DNA of 64,000 nucleotides from assembly GCA_963931925.1 (NCBI GenBank), contig OZ007570.1, positions 70,018,546 to 70,082,545 of the forward strand, read 5' to 3'. The stretch is from Onchidella celtica. Its lineage: Eukaryota > Mollusca > Gastropoda > Systellommatophora > Onchidiidae. The notes beneath the pieces were generated by a model. It ran no database searches. It saw only the letters and a program-made list of their open reading frames with translations, and was not told the origin of the DNA. Below are positions 1 to 12,350 of this stretch, piece after piece; the stretch's first letter is position 1; each line of letters opens with the position of its first letter. Made by a program: the position numbers and the translations under genes.

Positions 1-25
1 CCCTGCTCTAGATCCAGGAATTCCA

Positions 26-2335
26 ATGGCTCTTAACTATGCACCACATGCATTTGTTCAAAGGCATAACAATGCCATTGGAGGGATGACAAAGATATGT
101 CCCCATTGTCATGCATCAAAATTTAAATTGGAAACTCCTGGAATGTGCTGTGGAAACGGTAAGGTAACTCTGACTCCTTATCCACCTCAAACTGAATATT
201 TGCACACCCTCTTTCACCAGGAAACCCCTGACGCAGTGCACTTTTTATCAAATATCCGGAAATACAACTGTGCTTTCCAGCTGACATAATTCGGATGCAG
301 TGAAATTAATGTTCCAGGTTGGAATCCCCAATTCCGCATCCATGGCCAAGTCTGTCATCGCATCGGTGGACTTCTACCACATACAAATACTGACGCCAGT
401 GTTGACGCAACATTTCTTCAGATCTATTTCATCGATGGAGAAATGTCTGAGGTAACTGCCAGAATGGGTGTTGTTGATGGTCTTCGACAAAACATTGTGA
501 GGGCAATTCAAGAGGAGCTTCATGCACACAATATTTATGTTCGTGAACTGAAAGCAGTGCATGAATTTGCATTACACAACAATTTGGAAAATTACGGCAT
601 CAGTATTTCGAATCACAACCGTCCACCTGGAGAGCATGAAAGACGCTATAATGCCCCCGAGACGAGTGAGGTAGGTCTGCTTATGCCCAATGATCCTGCA
701 GGTGAGAGAGACATCGTCTTGAGGACGCGTGATGATACCCTACAACGCATCAGTGAATTTCACCCTGCGTATGATACCATGCAATATCCCATACTGTTTC
801 CAAGAGGTACACATGGATGGAATTTGCAGATGAAATTCACAAACAATAACAAACTCACCATGCTGAAATTTTACAGCTTTCACTTTATGACACGACCAGG
901 GAATTACATTTTGCTCAGCAGAAGGCTACTGCAGCAATTTTTAGTTGATGTCTATGCCAAAATTGAAAGTGAACGCCTTTTTTACATTCGGCGTGAACAG
1001 GGCAGACTGAGGGCAGACAGTTATGGTGCTCTGAGAGATACCTTCACCTCTGGAGATGGTGACCCTCGGAATGTTGGTCAACGTGTAATATTACCTTCGA
1101 GTTTCACTGGGGGACCCCGCTACATGTTTGAGCGACAGCAAGATGCAATGACATATGTCAGACAATATGGAAAGCCAGATCTGTTTATTACCATGACGAC
1201 AAACCCCAAATGGAAGGAAATTCAGGACAACCTCTGTCAAGGACAACAAGCACATGATCGACCTGACCTGACTGTGCGCGTCTTCAGGCTAAAGCTACAG
1301 CATCTCATGAAAATTTTAAAAAATGGTGACTTCGGTACACTGCAAGCTTGGCTGTACTCCATTGAGTTCCAGAAGCGTGGTCTGCCCCATGCACATATTC
1401 TATTGTGGCTGACCAAGGACAGCAAGATAACACCGGAGCATTTTGATAAAGCAGTTGTTGCAGAAATTCCTGACAAGAATCAAGATCCTGAGCTGTACAA
1501 TATTGTTACATCAAACATGATCCATGGGCCATGTGGTCAACAGAATGTAACAGCACAATGCATAAAAAATGGCACATGCTCTAAAGGATTCCCCAAACCA
1601 TTTCTCCACCACACTGAAACTGGCACTGATTCTTATCCCAAGTATCGGCGGAGACATCCAAGTGATGGAGGCCATACCGCTGCCCTGCAATGCACACGAG
1701 AAGGAAGAAGAACAGAAACAGTGGTAGATAACAGATGGGTTGTCCCTTATAACCCTTGCCTTCTCCGTCAAATGAATTGCCATTTGAATGTTGAACTCTG
1801 TAGCTCTGTCAAGAGCATAAAATATGTTTTGAAATATGTCCATAAAGGTTCTGACCAGGCAACATTCCAGGTAACAGACCAAGGAGAAAGGGATGAAATC
1901 AGTGATTTTATCAATGCCAGGTATATTGGCAGTACCGAGGCAGCATGGAGAATTTTCCAGATGCCATTGCACGAACGTTACCCGCCAGTTATTCAGTTAG
2001 CCGTTCACTTGGAAAATGGCCAACGGGTATACTTTACTGAGGATACTGCACAAGAGAGGGCTACAGCTGATCCACCAGCATCAACACTCACAGCATTTTT
2101 TCAGCTCTGTCAGATAGACCCCTTTGCTGCTACTTTGCTTTATATAGATGTGCCACGTTTTTACACATGGGTCAACAAAACATGGAGTCGCAGGAAACGT
2201 GGAAAGCAAATAGATGGTGAGGATATTTTTGAAGCCGCAGCAATCGGTAGAATGTATACAGTTAGCCCCCGTCAAGGAGTGTTTCTTTTTGCGACTGCTG
2301 CTTCATCACGTGACCGGTCCAAGGAGCTACAATGA
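26..2335 (+). pseudogene. Helitron Rep (HUH endonuclease) portion of RepHel, with an internal stop
   Basis: N-terminal and Rep part of the Helitron transposase, which nicks and rejoins single-stranded DNA during rolling-circle transposition. A CxxC...C segment (KICPHCHASKF...GMCCGNG, from about 95) precedes the Rep region, as is usual for animal Helitrons. A TAA at 287-289 interrupts the frame directly after CAFQLT. The same frame continues open on both sides, so a single point mutation explains it. The HUH motif is visible as GLPHAHILLWL near 1379-1410, and the two-tyrosine motif as KYVLKYVHKG near 1818-1848. The frame is lost near 2275, where the conserved reading moves to the +1 frame; the rest of this ORF (to 2335) is frameshifted nonsense. 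The natural start lies upstream of the window. Confidence 0.88.
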
Positions 2336-4132
2336 CTTAAAAATTGCGGACCAGAATGTGTACCCTACCTACAGAGATGCATGTTTGCAGAGAGGGCTTT
2401 TACTAGATGACAATGTCCACCACTTAACTTTGGAAGAAGCATCAGTCAGTATGTTGCCCAAACAGATGTGTAGTCTGTTTGCGGTAATTTTGGTGCACTG
2501 CAACCCAAGCAACCCTATGGATTTATGGTCAGAAGATTTTGCTCACAGTCTTGGTGCAGACCGCAATGATGATATTGTTCTTCAAGCTGCTTTGGCAGAG
2601 ATAGAAGATATGGTGTTGGACATGGGAGGACTTCAGCTCACACATTATGGCCTTCCTCACCATGAAAGAGATGCTGTGCAGAGAGCTGGAGCGGACTACA
2701 GGCGGGAAATGACATATGACATCGTGAAGGAGAAGGAAGTCTCTGCGAGAAGTATCCAGTTACTTAATACAGAGCAACGTATTGTCCATGATGAGTTTGT
2801 TACAGCTGCACTTAATTCTGAGAAAGGGTTGTTTTTCCTGGATGCGCCTGGGGGATGTGGTAAAACATTTCTTATCCACACCATTCTTGCATCTATAAGA
2901 TCACAACGAAGAATTGCTATTGCCACAGCCAGCAGTGGTCTTGCAGCTACCCTCATTCCTGGAGGCCGCACTATTCACAGCACTTTCAAGGTACCCCTTA
3001 ACTTGACGCAGTGTGATGTTCCAATGTGTTCGATCAAGAAAGGAACTGCCCTCGCTAAACTCATCAAGGACTGTTGTGCCATCATTGTAGATGAAGCGCC
3101 CATGAGTAACAAGTTGATTTTTGAAGCCCTTGACAGATCACTTCGTGACATCACAGGAAGGGAAGAAATAATGGGTGGAATTACTACTTTACTATGTGGA
3201 GACTTCAGGCAAATATTACCTGTAGTGCGTGGTGGCACAAGGGCCAACATTGTGAACTCATGCTTAAAGATGTCCAATCTGTGGCATTATGTCAAGATTC
3301 GAAAACTTCAAACAAACATGAGAGTTCATCTTGGTGGTGAAGCAGAAGCTGGTCAATTTGCTGAATTCTTGCTTGATCTTGGCAGTGGTACATATCCATT
3401 GTGCAAGGAACCAGACAGCATATCTCTGAATTCATTTGGAACCACAGTATTAACTACAAATGACCTAATTACTTCTGTATATCCAGATTTTTTGCAGAAC
3501 CATACTAGCTCATCATGGCTGGCAGAACGGGCCATATTGGCACCACTAAATGACACTGTAGCCACCATCAATGCCAGACTTACTCAAATGATGCCTGGGC
3601 TGTGCAAAGTTTACACCTCCTTTGATAGCACTGTTACGGAAGAGGAGGCAGTGCATTATCCCACAGAGTTTCTTAATTCAGTAGAGGTCGCGGGCTTCCG
3701 TCTCACAAACGTACCATTAAAGTTGGGATGCCAGTTATGATTATGCGGTCTCTCAACCCACCACGTCTAATGAATGGCACAAGGTGCACTGTCTGCAAAT
3801 CTACCCCCAATGCTTTAATAGTGCAGATATCATCAGGACCGTATAAGGGGGAAACACATGCCATTCCACGGATAATTTTGCAGCCTTCTGACAGTGCATT
3901 GCCCTTCACTTTTCAACGGCGTCAATTTCCCGTTCAGCCATATTTTGCCATAACTATAAACAAGGCTCAGGGCCAGACTTCAAAAACCATGGGCTTGGAT
4001 TTAACATCTCCAGTATTCACACATGGAATGCTATATGTGGCACTGTCCAGGACAGGAACAAATAAATCTGTCTTTGTGTTGGCTGCGGAATATCAGACTC
4101 GCAACGTCGTCTATCCAGAAGTTCTACAGTGA
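2276..4132 (+). pseudogene. Helitron PIF1-like helicase portion, with a frame break
   Basis: C-terminal helicase half of RepHel, a superfamily 1B 5'-3' DNA helicase of the PIF1/RRM3 type. Visible motifs in order: Walker A DAPGGCGKTFLIHT (about 2842-2880), Walker B IIVDEAPMSN (about 3080-3110), LCGDFRQILPVV (about 3195-3230), LQTNMRV, ERAILAPLN (about 3525-3550), ITINKAQGQTSKTMGLDL (about 3950-4005) and HGMLYVALSRTG (about 4020-4060). The conserved reading enters in one frame near 2276 and leaves it near 3690, moving to the frame of 3728-4132. The 508-residue ORF therefore ends in unrelated residues. All helicase motifs survive, so inactivation looks recent relative to the Rep stop. Confidence 0.9.
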
Positions 4133-4222
4133 AGGTATGTCACAATAGTTAACCCATTGTCATCATCTGTCACTGTCACACTGCCTTTTCTTTCTTTCCT
4201 ATTCCGTTTGTAGAACGGGTAA

Positions 4223-4664
4223 TCAGGCTTGTTTTGTTATAAATGTGTCAACAACATGTCGCCAGAGTATATTTCAGAACTTATAGAACTACATCGCCCT
4301 GCAAGAGCATTAAGATCATCTTCTGACAACCTTAGACTAAAAGTACCCGTAGTGAACCTAAAAAGTTTTGGTGAAAGGGCTTTCAGCCATGTTGGGCCCA
4401 GGGTGTGGAATGAGATTCCTTTAGATGTCCGCAGTTCGCAAGTATTGTCACAGTTTAAAAGGATGTTAAAATGTCATTTGTATGAGAGTTTCTAGTCTAT
4501 GTATAAGCTATCTATTATTATTATTATTATGTGTGTATCCATGTGGGTTGTGTGTGTGAGTTTACCCATGTATTTTTTGACATGTTTCTGTAAAGCGCAT
4601 AGAGCATTTTGGTAATGGATATGCGCTATATAAATGCCATCCATTATTATTATTATTATTAATT
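4223..4664 (+). mobile_element. 5'-truncated L2/CR1-like LINE 3' end
   Basis: The open frame 4229-4495 (88 residues) is the extreme C-terminus of a non-LTR retrotransposon RT protein. It reads SPEYISELI, then RALRSSSDNLRL, then FGERAFSHVGPRVWNEIPL and a final FKRMLKCHLYESF. This GERAFSxxxPRxWNxxPL tail is typical of CR1/L2-like elements. It is followed by the usual 3' UTR with AGCGCATAGAGC and GCGCTATATAAATGCC, ending in an (ATT)n run at about 4644-4662. It abuts the Helitron, so either the Helitron carries it or it inserted next to or within the Helitron end. Confidence 0.8.
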
Positions 4665-5038
4665 AAGACTTTGCAGTGAAAGTTTTTCTCTGTCTACCCC
4701 TGCTTTTCCTGCATCCAATTGTCCCTGTGACTCTTAGATGTTTGAGGCTCCTGAGGCGACAGATGTGTCCTAGAAATTGTAGGTGCCTCTGTCATTATTG
4801 TTTTAATTAATGATCTTTCCAGATTGCAGTCTCTCGAAAACTGACTCATTTGATTTTTTCTCCATCCATGATATTCTCAATATTCTTTTAATAAATCACA
4901 TCTCTGCTGCTTCTAGTTTCCTCTCTATTTCTTTGTTCATTGTCCAACATTCACATCAGAATAAAAGCATTGGTCACACATATGTTTTCAAGACTCTGAT
5001 TTTGGTGGTCGTTGATAAAATTATTTCTGTTCGGTAAT
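4665..5038 (-). mobile_element. Decayed LINE RT C-terminal fragment
   Basis: On the minus strand a broken reading with several stops shows TTKIRVLKTYV, then ECWTMNKEIERKLEAAEM, then FIKRILRISWMEKKSNESV. This matches the conserved region after the RT domain of RTE/jockey-like non-LTR elements (the CWTM...EAAEMWF..RRMLRISW-type segment). Nothing upstream of this is recognisable, so it is a short truncated relic. It lies tail-to-tail with the plus-strand LINE fragment at 4223-4664. Confidence 0.7.
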
Positions 5039-5040
5039 AT

Positions 5041-5563
5041 GAACCTTTAGCCATTATTATTCTTTTCCTTGGCAACACCATGGCATGAAATTGGTAATCA
5101 CTCTGCTGCACTAGATTGTCTTGTAGTCAATACTGCAAACTGACCAAGAAATAAAAGTTGGTGAATATCGACTGGGGTTCGATTTTGATGTTTTCTATTA
5201 GGTAAATCAGCTCCCTCCATATTTGTGGAGTCAGTACTGCTAGAATTGTGGAACTTCTGATGTGAAATTTCGATAGTTTTCACTCTGAGGAAGAAAATCA
5301 GAGCACTGTTTTATTTTCCCATTATCAATAGTTCTATCATAAGAGCAATGTGCCCATACTCTTTGATATTGTTTTGTCATCGCTAGCAGTAGCTTTTCAT
5401 TTCATTTGTACGGAAAAAACTTAAACACCATGTGAACGAAAATTTTTCATTACTCGTTTTATTCGCTCATAACACACTTCGACACTTATTAATCACGTCG
5501 AGACTGATATTTTTCATAAAAACTTTATTTATGTATGTTTATTTTGTAAAAAAAAACTAGGAG
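5041..5563. other. Non-coding stretch upstream of the P2X7-like gene
   Basis: I see no supported gene here. The sequence is AT-rich with short random ORFs on both strands. It ends at a TATA-like box ahead of the P2X7-like start codon, so its right part may be promoter-proximal. Confidence 0.4.
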
Positions 5564-5570
5564 TATATAA
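5564..5570 (+). promoter_or_regulatory. TATA box candidate for the P2X7-like gene
   Basis: TATATAA lies 91 bases upstream of the ATG at 5661, in GGAGTATATAAACGTCC. That spacing leaves room for a transcription start near 5595 and a 5' leader of about 65 bases. Position and word match a core promoter. There is no other support. Confidence 0.4.
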
Positions 5571-5892
5571 ACGTCCGGTGATTTTTCGGTGATTTGTGCA
5601 CTACATCATCTTTACCCGAGCGCCGCACAACTAGCCCATCCTACTCGAAACGCGACAAACATGGAAACTGTTAGGCCGTACCAGTTCGAGCCAGCCAAAA
5701 TTAAAAGATCATCATCAGAGCCTGAGGATAAAGATCAACAGTGGAGATGACACTGAACCAGTGAATGTGGACATGGACTGGTGAGTTTTAGCAAAAGATA
5801 AAATTATGAAGACATAGACTCTAGATCTAGATCTAGCCCTACCCCAGATCTATCATCTCATCTAGACACGAGTTAAAATCAATTTAGAAATT

Positions 5893-6938
5893 AGATCTAT
5901 GGTCAATGCACTAGGTGCCGTCACGAGCCAGAAAATGGTAAATGGCCAGAAGTAAACAAAGTCTAGCGAGCTTCTGACTGGCTCAATTTAACCACTGAAC
6001 TTTGGGCTTGTCAGTGAACACTTATTAATTCTCTCCCAGTTAATCTGTGCTGGTCAGAACACTTTTCATGTGTAAGCATCAACTGCATGTCTGTGTGGTC
6101 ACTGCTGGTGGTGCAGTCACAAGTTGCTGGTCATGCAGTCACCTGCATGTAAGTGCCATCAGTGCATGCTCTCGGTGCGATCAGTATCAAAATAGATCTG
6201 ATAATCAACCTTCCCATCCAACTCTTTTCCAATTCCCTGTCTTCCCACTATTTCTTGTCCTCATGCTGAATTTACTAGACTTATTCTTTGATCAAGTTGC
6301 AAAATGCCTTGAAATATAGATCTAGCCTATAGATGTAATTTAGATTTTACCATTTATAATATTATTCATTGTTTCTCATTAAATTCAGTTGTTTACTATT
6401 AGCTGGTGTGCTGTGGCTCTTTTTTAAACTATTTTTTATAATGTAATCATATTAATAATAAGTAATAATGCTGCTAGTGATCTCAATGGATGCAAACACA
6501 ACACTGATGTCACACTGCAAGTGCAATTACCAGTGACTGCACCTCATGCAGGGTGTCAGATGAATGCATGTCAGTGCAGTCAGCGCCATATGTGCATATA
6601 ATCAGGCTCATAATACCCAGAAAACATTTTTAATGAAAATCCACCCAAAGTAGAGTGTCCAGAGCATTTCTGTGAGCTTACACCAGACCAATAAATGGAG
6701 AAAACTGTAGGGTCACATATTTACCTTTGAACTCAAGATTGAAGAATTTTGGAAAATTATCCAAGGCAAAATACAAGCTTAGACAGCAGTCATATTCTAT
6801 GTGGTGTTGTGATGTTTTGATAAGAACGTCACGAAACGTGAATTAGTCACAAAAACACTGGTAAATGAAACAGTATGGAAAAACAAATATTGACCGCACC
6901 AACATGCTGACCGCACCTAGTGCATTGACTATAGATCT
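5893..6938. mobile_element. MITE-like element with 31-bp inverted ends, inside the P2X7-like intron
   Basis: Bases 5893-5923 and 6908-6938 are inverted copies of each other with two mismatches. Both contain GTCAATGCACTAGGTGC and start with AGATCTAT. The interior carries repeated GCAGTCAC/CAGTGCA words near both ends (6040-6190 and 6500-6600), again partly inverted. There is no open frame for a transposase, so it is non-autonomous. The target-site duplication is uncertain; TA or the outer AGATCTAT word are options. Confidence 0.65.
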
Positions 6939-7147
6939 ATGATTGTCTTGTATTAAACATCATTACATTGTAACTTCATTAATTGTTTAGTAAATCCAGA
7001 TTTACTTAGCTTGTTCTGGTTAGTTAGTGTAAATTTTCTAGAACAGCACAAGATCCCGATCTTATTCGCAGATGAGGGTTCTTGGTTTCGTGGTGACTAG
7101 TATGGAAAAGTTCCTACAGCCTATCGTGGTCTGCATGGCGCAATGAC

Positions 7148-7226
7148 AAGTGTCAGTGGTTATCAGTCGGAGAATACGGGTTCAATCTGTCTTGGGTTCA
7201 ATCCCATGCTACAGCTTTTTTTTTTT
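7148..7226 (+). repeat. tRNA-like (SINE-type) segment candidate
   Basis: GTCAGTGGTTATCAGTCGGAG followed by GGGTTCAATCTG and again GGGTTCAATCCC resembles the A-box and B-box spacing of a tRNA-derived SINE head. A T-run follows at 7219. The stem pairing is not convincing as a functional tRNA. Confidence 0.3.
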
Positions 7227-8874
7227 TTAAACCTGGTGCTGCACATTATTAGGAATCATTTTTTTTTTTTTTTGCTAAGGATTTTGCAAAATTGATGTAG
7301 ATCTAGTGGTACTAATGTGTGAATGTGTATTTGAGTAATCGATCTAGATCTATATTAAGTAGACAGCGAAGCATTCTAAGAAGCGTGCTCCTTCTTGGCA
7401 ACTTTTGTAATCTAGATCTAGACTAGATCTTATTGGAATTTCATGAAAAAATGATACAATTAAAGTGTCTCAGGAATCTGTGCAGTGACCAAAATTTAGA
7501 GTAAAACTAGTTCAGTTTGTTCAGTCTGCAGTCTCTAAGAAGAAAAATCTAAAAAGTACTACATTATGTTTTTTTTTAATGCATCAGATAACACAGTAAC
7601 TTAAAAAAAGGTGTAACTTGTAAACCTTTTTATCGTATTAAATCTGCTTGGAGATATTTCAACTTCATTAAGAATTAGACAGCAGTGATTACTGTATGAT
7701 TTATCTTTAAAAAAAAATAAAAAATTCTTTTCTTTTCAGGTGCACCTGTGAAAATTGTGCAATGATGCCAACTGCAGCAGAAAATGTTTGCTGCCAGGAT
7801 TTTGTGGAAATTCTGGCAAAACTCCAAGAGTATGAAGAACAGCAAAACCTGAGAGAGCCTCCTGATTGCATTGTAACGTAACATCTGGGTTTCGAGCAGA
7901 ACTGTCTTTTTGTGTATGTGTTGGAGCGAGACTTGGCTCGAATGAGACAAGATGGCGAAGATGGAGAGGAACTAATTCACCAGTATGTAGGAAGTCACAC
8001 CAAAAATGTTAATAAAATGTTTTTTTGCACATATTTATAACACAGACAAAAGGGCCAGAAATACTGGTGTCCCTGCCAAAATCAAATTTTAGCATTACAT
8101 TCTGTTATTGAATTATTCACTTTATATTCTCAGTAGTAGTTTTGAGAGATTCCGCGTATTTTGCAAAACAAGAAAACGTCTTATCTTTATCGTAGGTTAA
8201 AACAGGACATTTAGATTTTCTCGCAACTTCCTTTGATAGAGATTTACAAGCGTTTGTGTCACGAAATATTAAGTAGAGGACCGATGTCCCATAAAATATC
8301 CACTTACTGAAATTTTTACGTATTTGTATACACTGCTTTCTGATATCAAAAGACAACATGGCAACAATTTTGAATAAAAATAGGACAGAGCACCGGCATT
8401 TTTCACACATTCATGATCAAAGCAGTTTAAGTTTCATGTCATCTGGTCCCAAATATCCATTACATGTTCTAAATGTTAAATACAGTGTATATCTGGCAGT
8501 CTGAATTTCATGTTGAAAAGCCCATTAAAAAAATTAAAAAACACCAACAAAAAAGGCGCGAAGTCAGTGAACTTGGAATGGCAGAAACGGCTTCAATATT
8601 GGTATCACTATCAGATTTTTCCGTAGCAGCTGAGCTCCTTACATTACAAATTTAATATTATTTTTTGGAAGGTGATTTTTTGTTTAAAAATAACATTAAG
8701 AAGGTTAACGTGGAAGTACTATCTTTTTTGTCTCCAGAACATTTCGTCACATGGATTTGGCATGTGGTGGGCAAGAAGAGGCGCCTCATAATTTTACCAG
8801 CCTGTGTTGTTACCAAAATCAGACAGGCATTTCCTGCTGAGAATAGTGAATACTGCGGCTTCAAGACAATATAG

Positions 8875-11800
8875 ATCTAGATCTAGTCTAGATCCATTAG
8901 ATCTGTTTGGTGATGTTGCTTTGTATGAAAGTGTTTGGGAAATTTTAAGCAATTTTTCTTGTGTAACAGACTCTCGCGTTTTCCCTATTTCTTTGCTATG
9001 ACGTTTGTTCACTGTTATTTTCGTCCTAAGACCAGCTGGTTGCTGGTGAGACTGGCCACAAAGCCTAGATCTAAATCTCGATTTACTAACAACCCATAAC
9101 TTTTTCACTGTCTACTGGCATAGAACTTTGGCAAAGAATGAATAAAAAGAATACATAACTTACCGACAGTCATGTACGTACTTCCAGTGTCCCACATTCA
9201 AGAAAATCGTTGCGCGACTGCTCAATACAATTCCGCGGCATCCATTCATTCACAAGACTTCACTTGCCAGATTTCTAAACGAAGAACTATTACGAGCGTT
9301 AAAGGACTTTGGTTATGTTCTGGTCTTTTTAAATGAAGACCTTGTGGGAAAAAAAAAAGCTTGGAACATTACGAAATTAAAATTTGCTAAAATTAGACAA
9401 TGTTGGACATCACTTGAAATAAGTAATGAATCCCAAACAATGGAAAACACTATCTGTGCTAAACGCTTTTCTGGCAATCCACCCTTCAAAACTGCTCAGA
9501 GAAATCTTTTCCACCAAAGGGAAAAATAGCTCCTGTTTCTAATTAGGCCACAGGGTCAATGCGAAGTCTAAAGAAGCAATCCAGACTTTCAAAAGAGAGT
9601 CACAGGTTCGGCAATGATCGGCGATTCACACTTTTACACAATTTTTGCGGATTAAAGGTGTTTTGACCAGACTGCTTCAGAACTGCATAATATTCAGTTC
9701 CCCGCTTTTTCAGGGCCGAAAAATCACGTTGCAACCATAAGCTATTATCGGGACGGTCGGATAACGGAGCATGTCCGGTCACCGTTGGTGTCCATCGGAC
9801 AAATGTCTTGATAAACCAGCCAGCGCAAGAGCACACGCACGCACATTTTTATCATATATTTACAATAAGAACGAAACAACGGAAAAGGATTAGGAAAGAC
9901 AGAGCAAGAATATTGAAGAGAGAAGCAGGAAAACCCGTCAGTTTGTGACTGTCTTCTTGCGCCAGGTGGTGTGATCGATGACGCGGCTGCTAATCGGTGA
10001 CGTGATGGTGAAATTCGCGATGGCTGGGTGGCAGAACAAGCGGCCTCACACAATTCTCTTTTTTGTTTGTTTTGTTTAAAATACCAAATAAATATCAACA
10101 GGGCATGAAACAAAATGTTAGCTGAACGAACCCCAAATCTCTGCCTCTCTCTCACTCATCAGCTCACCTGCTTCTTTCACCCTTCCCTAACACTTTCTGT
10201 GCCTATTTATCGCGCCAAACCCCCACCAAACCACCCCCTTTCTCTATTTTCGCTTTTTTTTTTTTTTTTAGCTTTTCCAATCTTATCACTTTGTTCTCTC
10301 CTTCCCTTGAGCACCAACAACCCAAAACCCACCCCGCTCACCATTCATTATTATCTCTGTTCACCTTCTTCCAACCCACTCGCCCCCTCCCACCCCCCAA
10401 CCCCCCCCCCCCCCCGAAAAAATACCGCCTCCATTTCTTCTTTCTCCTTCATGATGATTCGACAGACGGCCTTGCAAACATCCTCACGGGAAAGGTAAGT
10501 TTTCCAAGAATGTATAAACCTTTTAATTCTATACTTTGAATGTGAATATGTGAAAAGATGAATATGCATTAATTATTATTATAATTTCTAGTCTTATTTC
10601 AATAAGTCAAACGCTAATAATTAGTAATTCAAAATAAATTAATAAAACGAACAAGGTGTAAATTATCAGGGGGTGTAGTTCGAATTATTGTTGCCACGTT
10701 GACATCAATGATACGCATGCAAGTCGACAGACGGAATCTGACGAATTTATTGATTCATCTCGGTATCCAGTGTCTCTGGTCAGTTTCTGAGTGAAGCCGA
10801 ACAGAAAATAGTGTCAGGGTAATATTCACTGTTCAGCTTTTATTTTCACACCTGGGCATCTTATGAAAACCACCGAACCAATTCCTAAAATTAATGAAAC
10901 GCAAACTTCTGACTAATACCTTTGAATGCATTTTGCCTATCCATAGTTAATTAATATAATTATGTCGGGAGAACTTTTTTCTTTTTTTTTTAAATTTTGA
11001 TCAGCATTAACTTAGTCAGTAGCTCCAGGTTGGCTGGATTATTATGTTATGTCATACTTATGTGCACGTTATGGAAAACCTTGATCTTGGTGGATTTTGC
11101 ACCATATTACTTTTTTTAAATTATAATTATTATTCCCGTTCACTTAAACGCGGTTCAGCACTGGATCTAGTTTTAAACAAAAAAAATGTGGACATCCAAT
11201 TCAAGCCATTGACATTCATTGGAAAGTGTCGTAAAATTGTAAAATGTGTTGAGAAATGAATATCATCAACAATTCTGTCTATCTGTCCGTCTGTCTATCT
11301 ATCTATCCGTGGTAATAAGGAAATCTGAAATCATAATCACACCACCCAACAAATTCTACTTTGCGGTGGCGACTGTACCTGAGTCAGTTGAATCACGTAG
11401 GAAGTTTGTATTTGACACAAAAATGAAGAGACACAGCCATATGCCAAGACAACTCCGCCTTCCCTTTTAATTGATAGATGTCAATCTCGCCGTCACCGCA
11501 CGTTCACTGCTGGTCGAAAATCCAGCCAATAATGACTGAGACTCCGAGAAGCCATAATAGGAACTTTAAACAGAGGAACAGAACAAAGACACGAGGTTGG
11601 AGGTCACACCAATGCATTGTCAGGTGGTTTAATCATTCTTCGTCGTCTTCGGAGTATTTTTCGACTACCGAGTTTTATTATTCAGATTCCTTCTCTCCAT
11701 TATAAGGAGACCATTCTACAGCAAAGAGGCATTTTTGTTTTGGAGGTGGGGGGGGGGGGGGACTGTTCACGTTGAAGGACTCTCTCAAAAGTATATACAA

Positions 11801-12055
11801 TGAACTTCACTGAGTTGAAAACAAACTGTAAGTGTGAACACAATAAATACGGTGAGGAATCAATTCAAACGTATGTGTACTACCATGGTGAACTTGGTGG
11901 GCTTTTATATTATCAATATCTGAAGAGTTGGGAAAGATTTTGTCATAAGCAATAAAGAATACTCATTTTTACACGCTGGTGTGTAGACCGGGTGATTGGC
12001 TTTAGCCGAGAACTGAGGATAGAAATGTTACGAACAAACAACAATAACAACAAAA
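8875..12055. other. Non-coding stretch
   Basis: No supported gene. It holds AGATCTAGATCTAG clusters (8871-8905), a pyrimidine-rich tract at about 10125-10450 with a C-run near 10400, and a G-run near 11748-11760. ORFs in the pyrimidine tract are low-complexity Pro/Ser/Leu artefacts. Confidence 0.5.

Positions 12056-12350
<295 letters not shown>

Larger units (their letters stand above)
1..4135 (+). mobile_element. Helitron (autonomous type, decayed; 5' end outside window)
   Basis: Rolling-circle DNA transposon. The plus strand encodes the Helitron hallmark pair in order: an HUH replication initiator (Rep) region, then a PIF1-family helicase. The reading is open from the window edge to the helicase stop near 4130, apart from one in-frame stop and two frame breaks, so this copy is dead. 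The 5' terminus lies left of the window. I could not place the 3' terminus: no hairpin followed by CTRR is convincing before the adjoining LINE fragment at about 4223. Confidence 0.9.
5661..8874 (+). pseudogene. P2X7-receptor C-terminal-domain-like gene, three exons, broken
   Basis: Split gene recognised by splicing logic, not by a long ORF. Exon 1 (5661-5780) begins METVRPYQFEPAKIK and ends at donor GTGAGT (5781). Exon 2 starts at 7740 after a TTTTCTTTTCAG acceptor; the exon 1 TG plus the exon 2 G make one Trp codon, followed by CTCENCAMMPT...ENVCCQDF and later GFEQNCLFVYVLERDLARMRQ. Exon 3 (8738-8874, acceptor TTTGTCTCCAG) reads HFVTWIWHVVGKKRRL, then LPACVVTKIRQAFP and EYCGFK before TAG. 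This is the cysteine-rich domain of the vertebrate P2X7 cytoplasmic tail, which in many invertebrates exists as free-standing multicopy genes of unknown role. Damage: a one-base frame slip in exon 1 near 5735-5745 and a TAA at about 7879 in exon 2. The exon 2 end (about 7993) is my least certain boundary. No P2X channel domain is present. Confidence 0.72.

Noticed and set aside
4203..4219. CCGTT-TGTAG-AACGG hairpin as the Helitron 3' end
   Set aside because: The stem is only five pairs and no CTRR terminus follows at the expected distance.
8117..8410. 97-residue minus-strand ORF in the second P2X7-like intron
   Set aside because: No recognisable motif and antisense to a better supported gene; probably chance.
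10115..10569. Pro/Ser-rich ORFs
   Set aside because: Pyrimidine-rich non-coding tract; low complexity in every frame.
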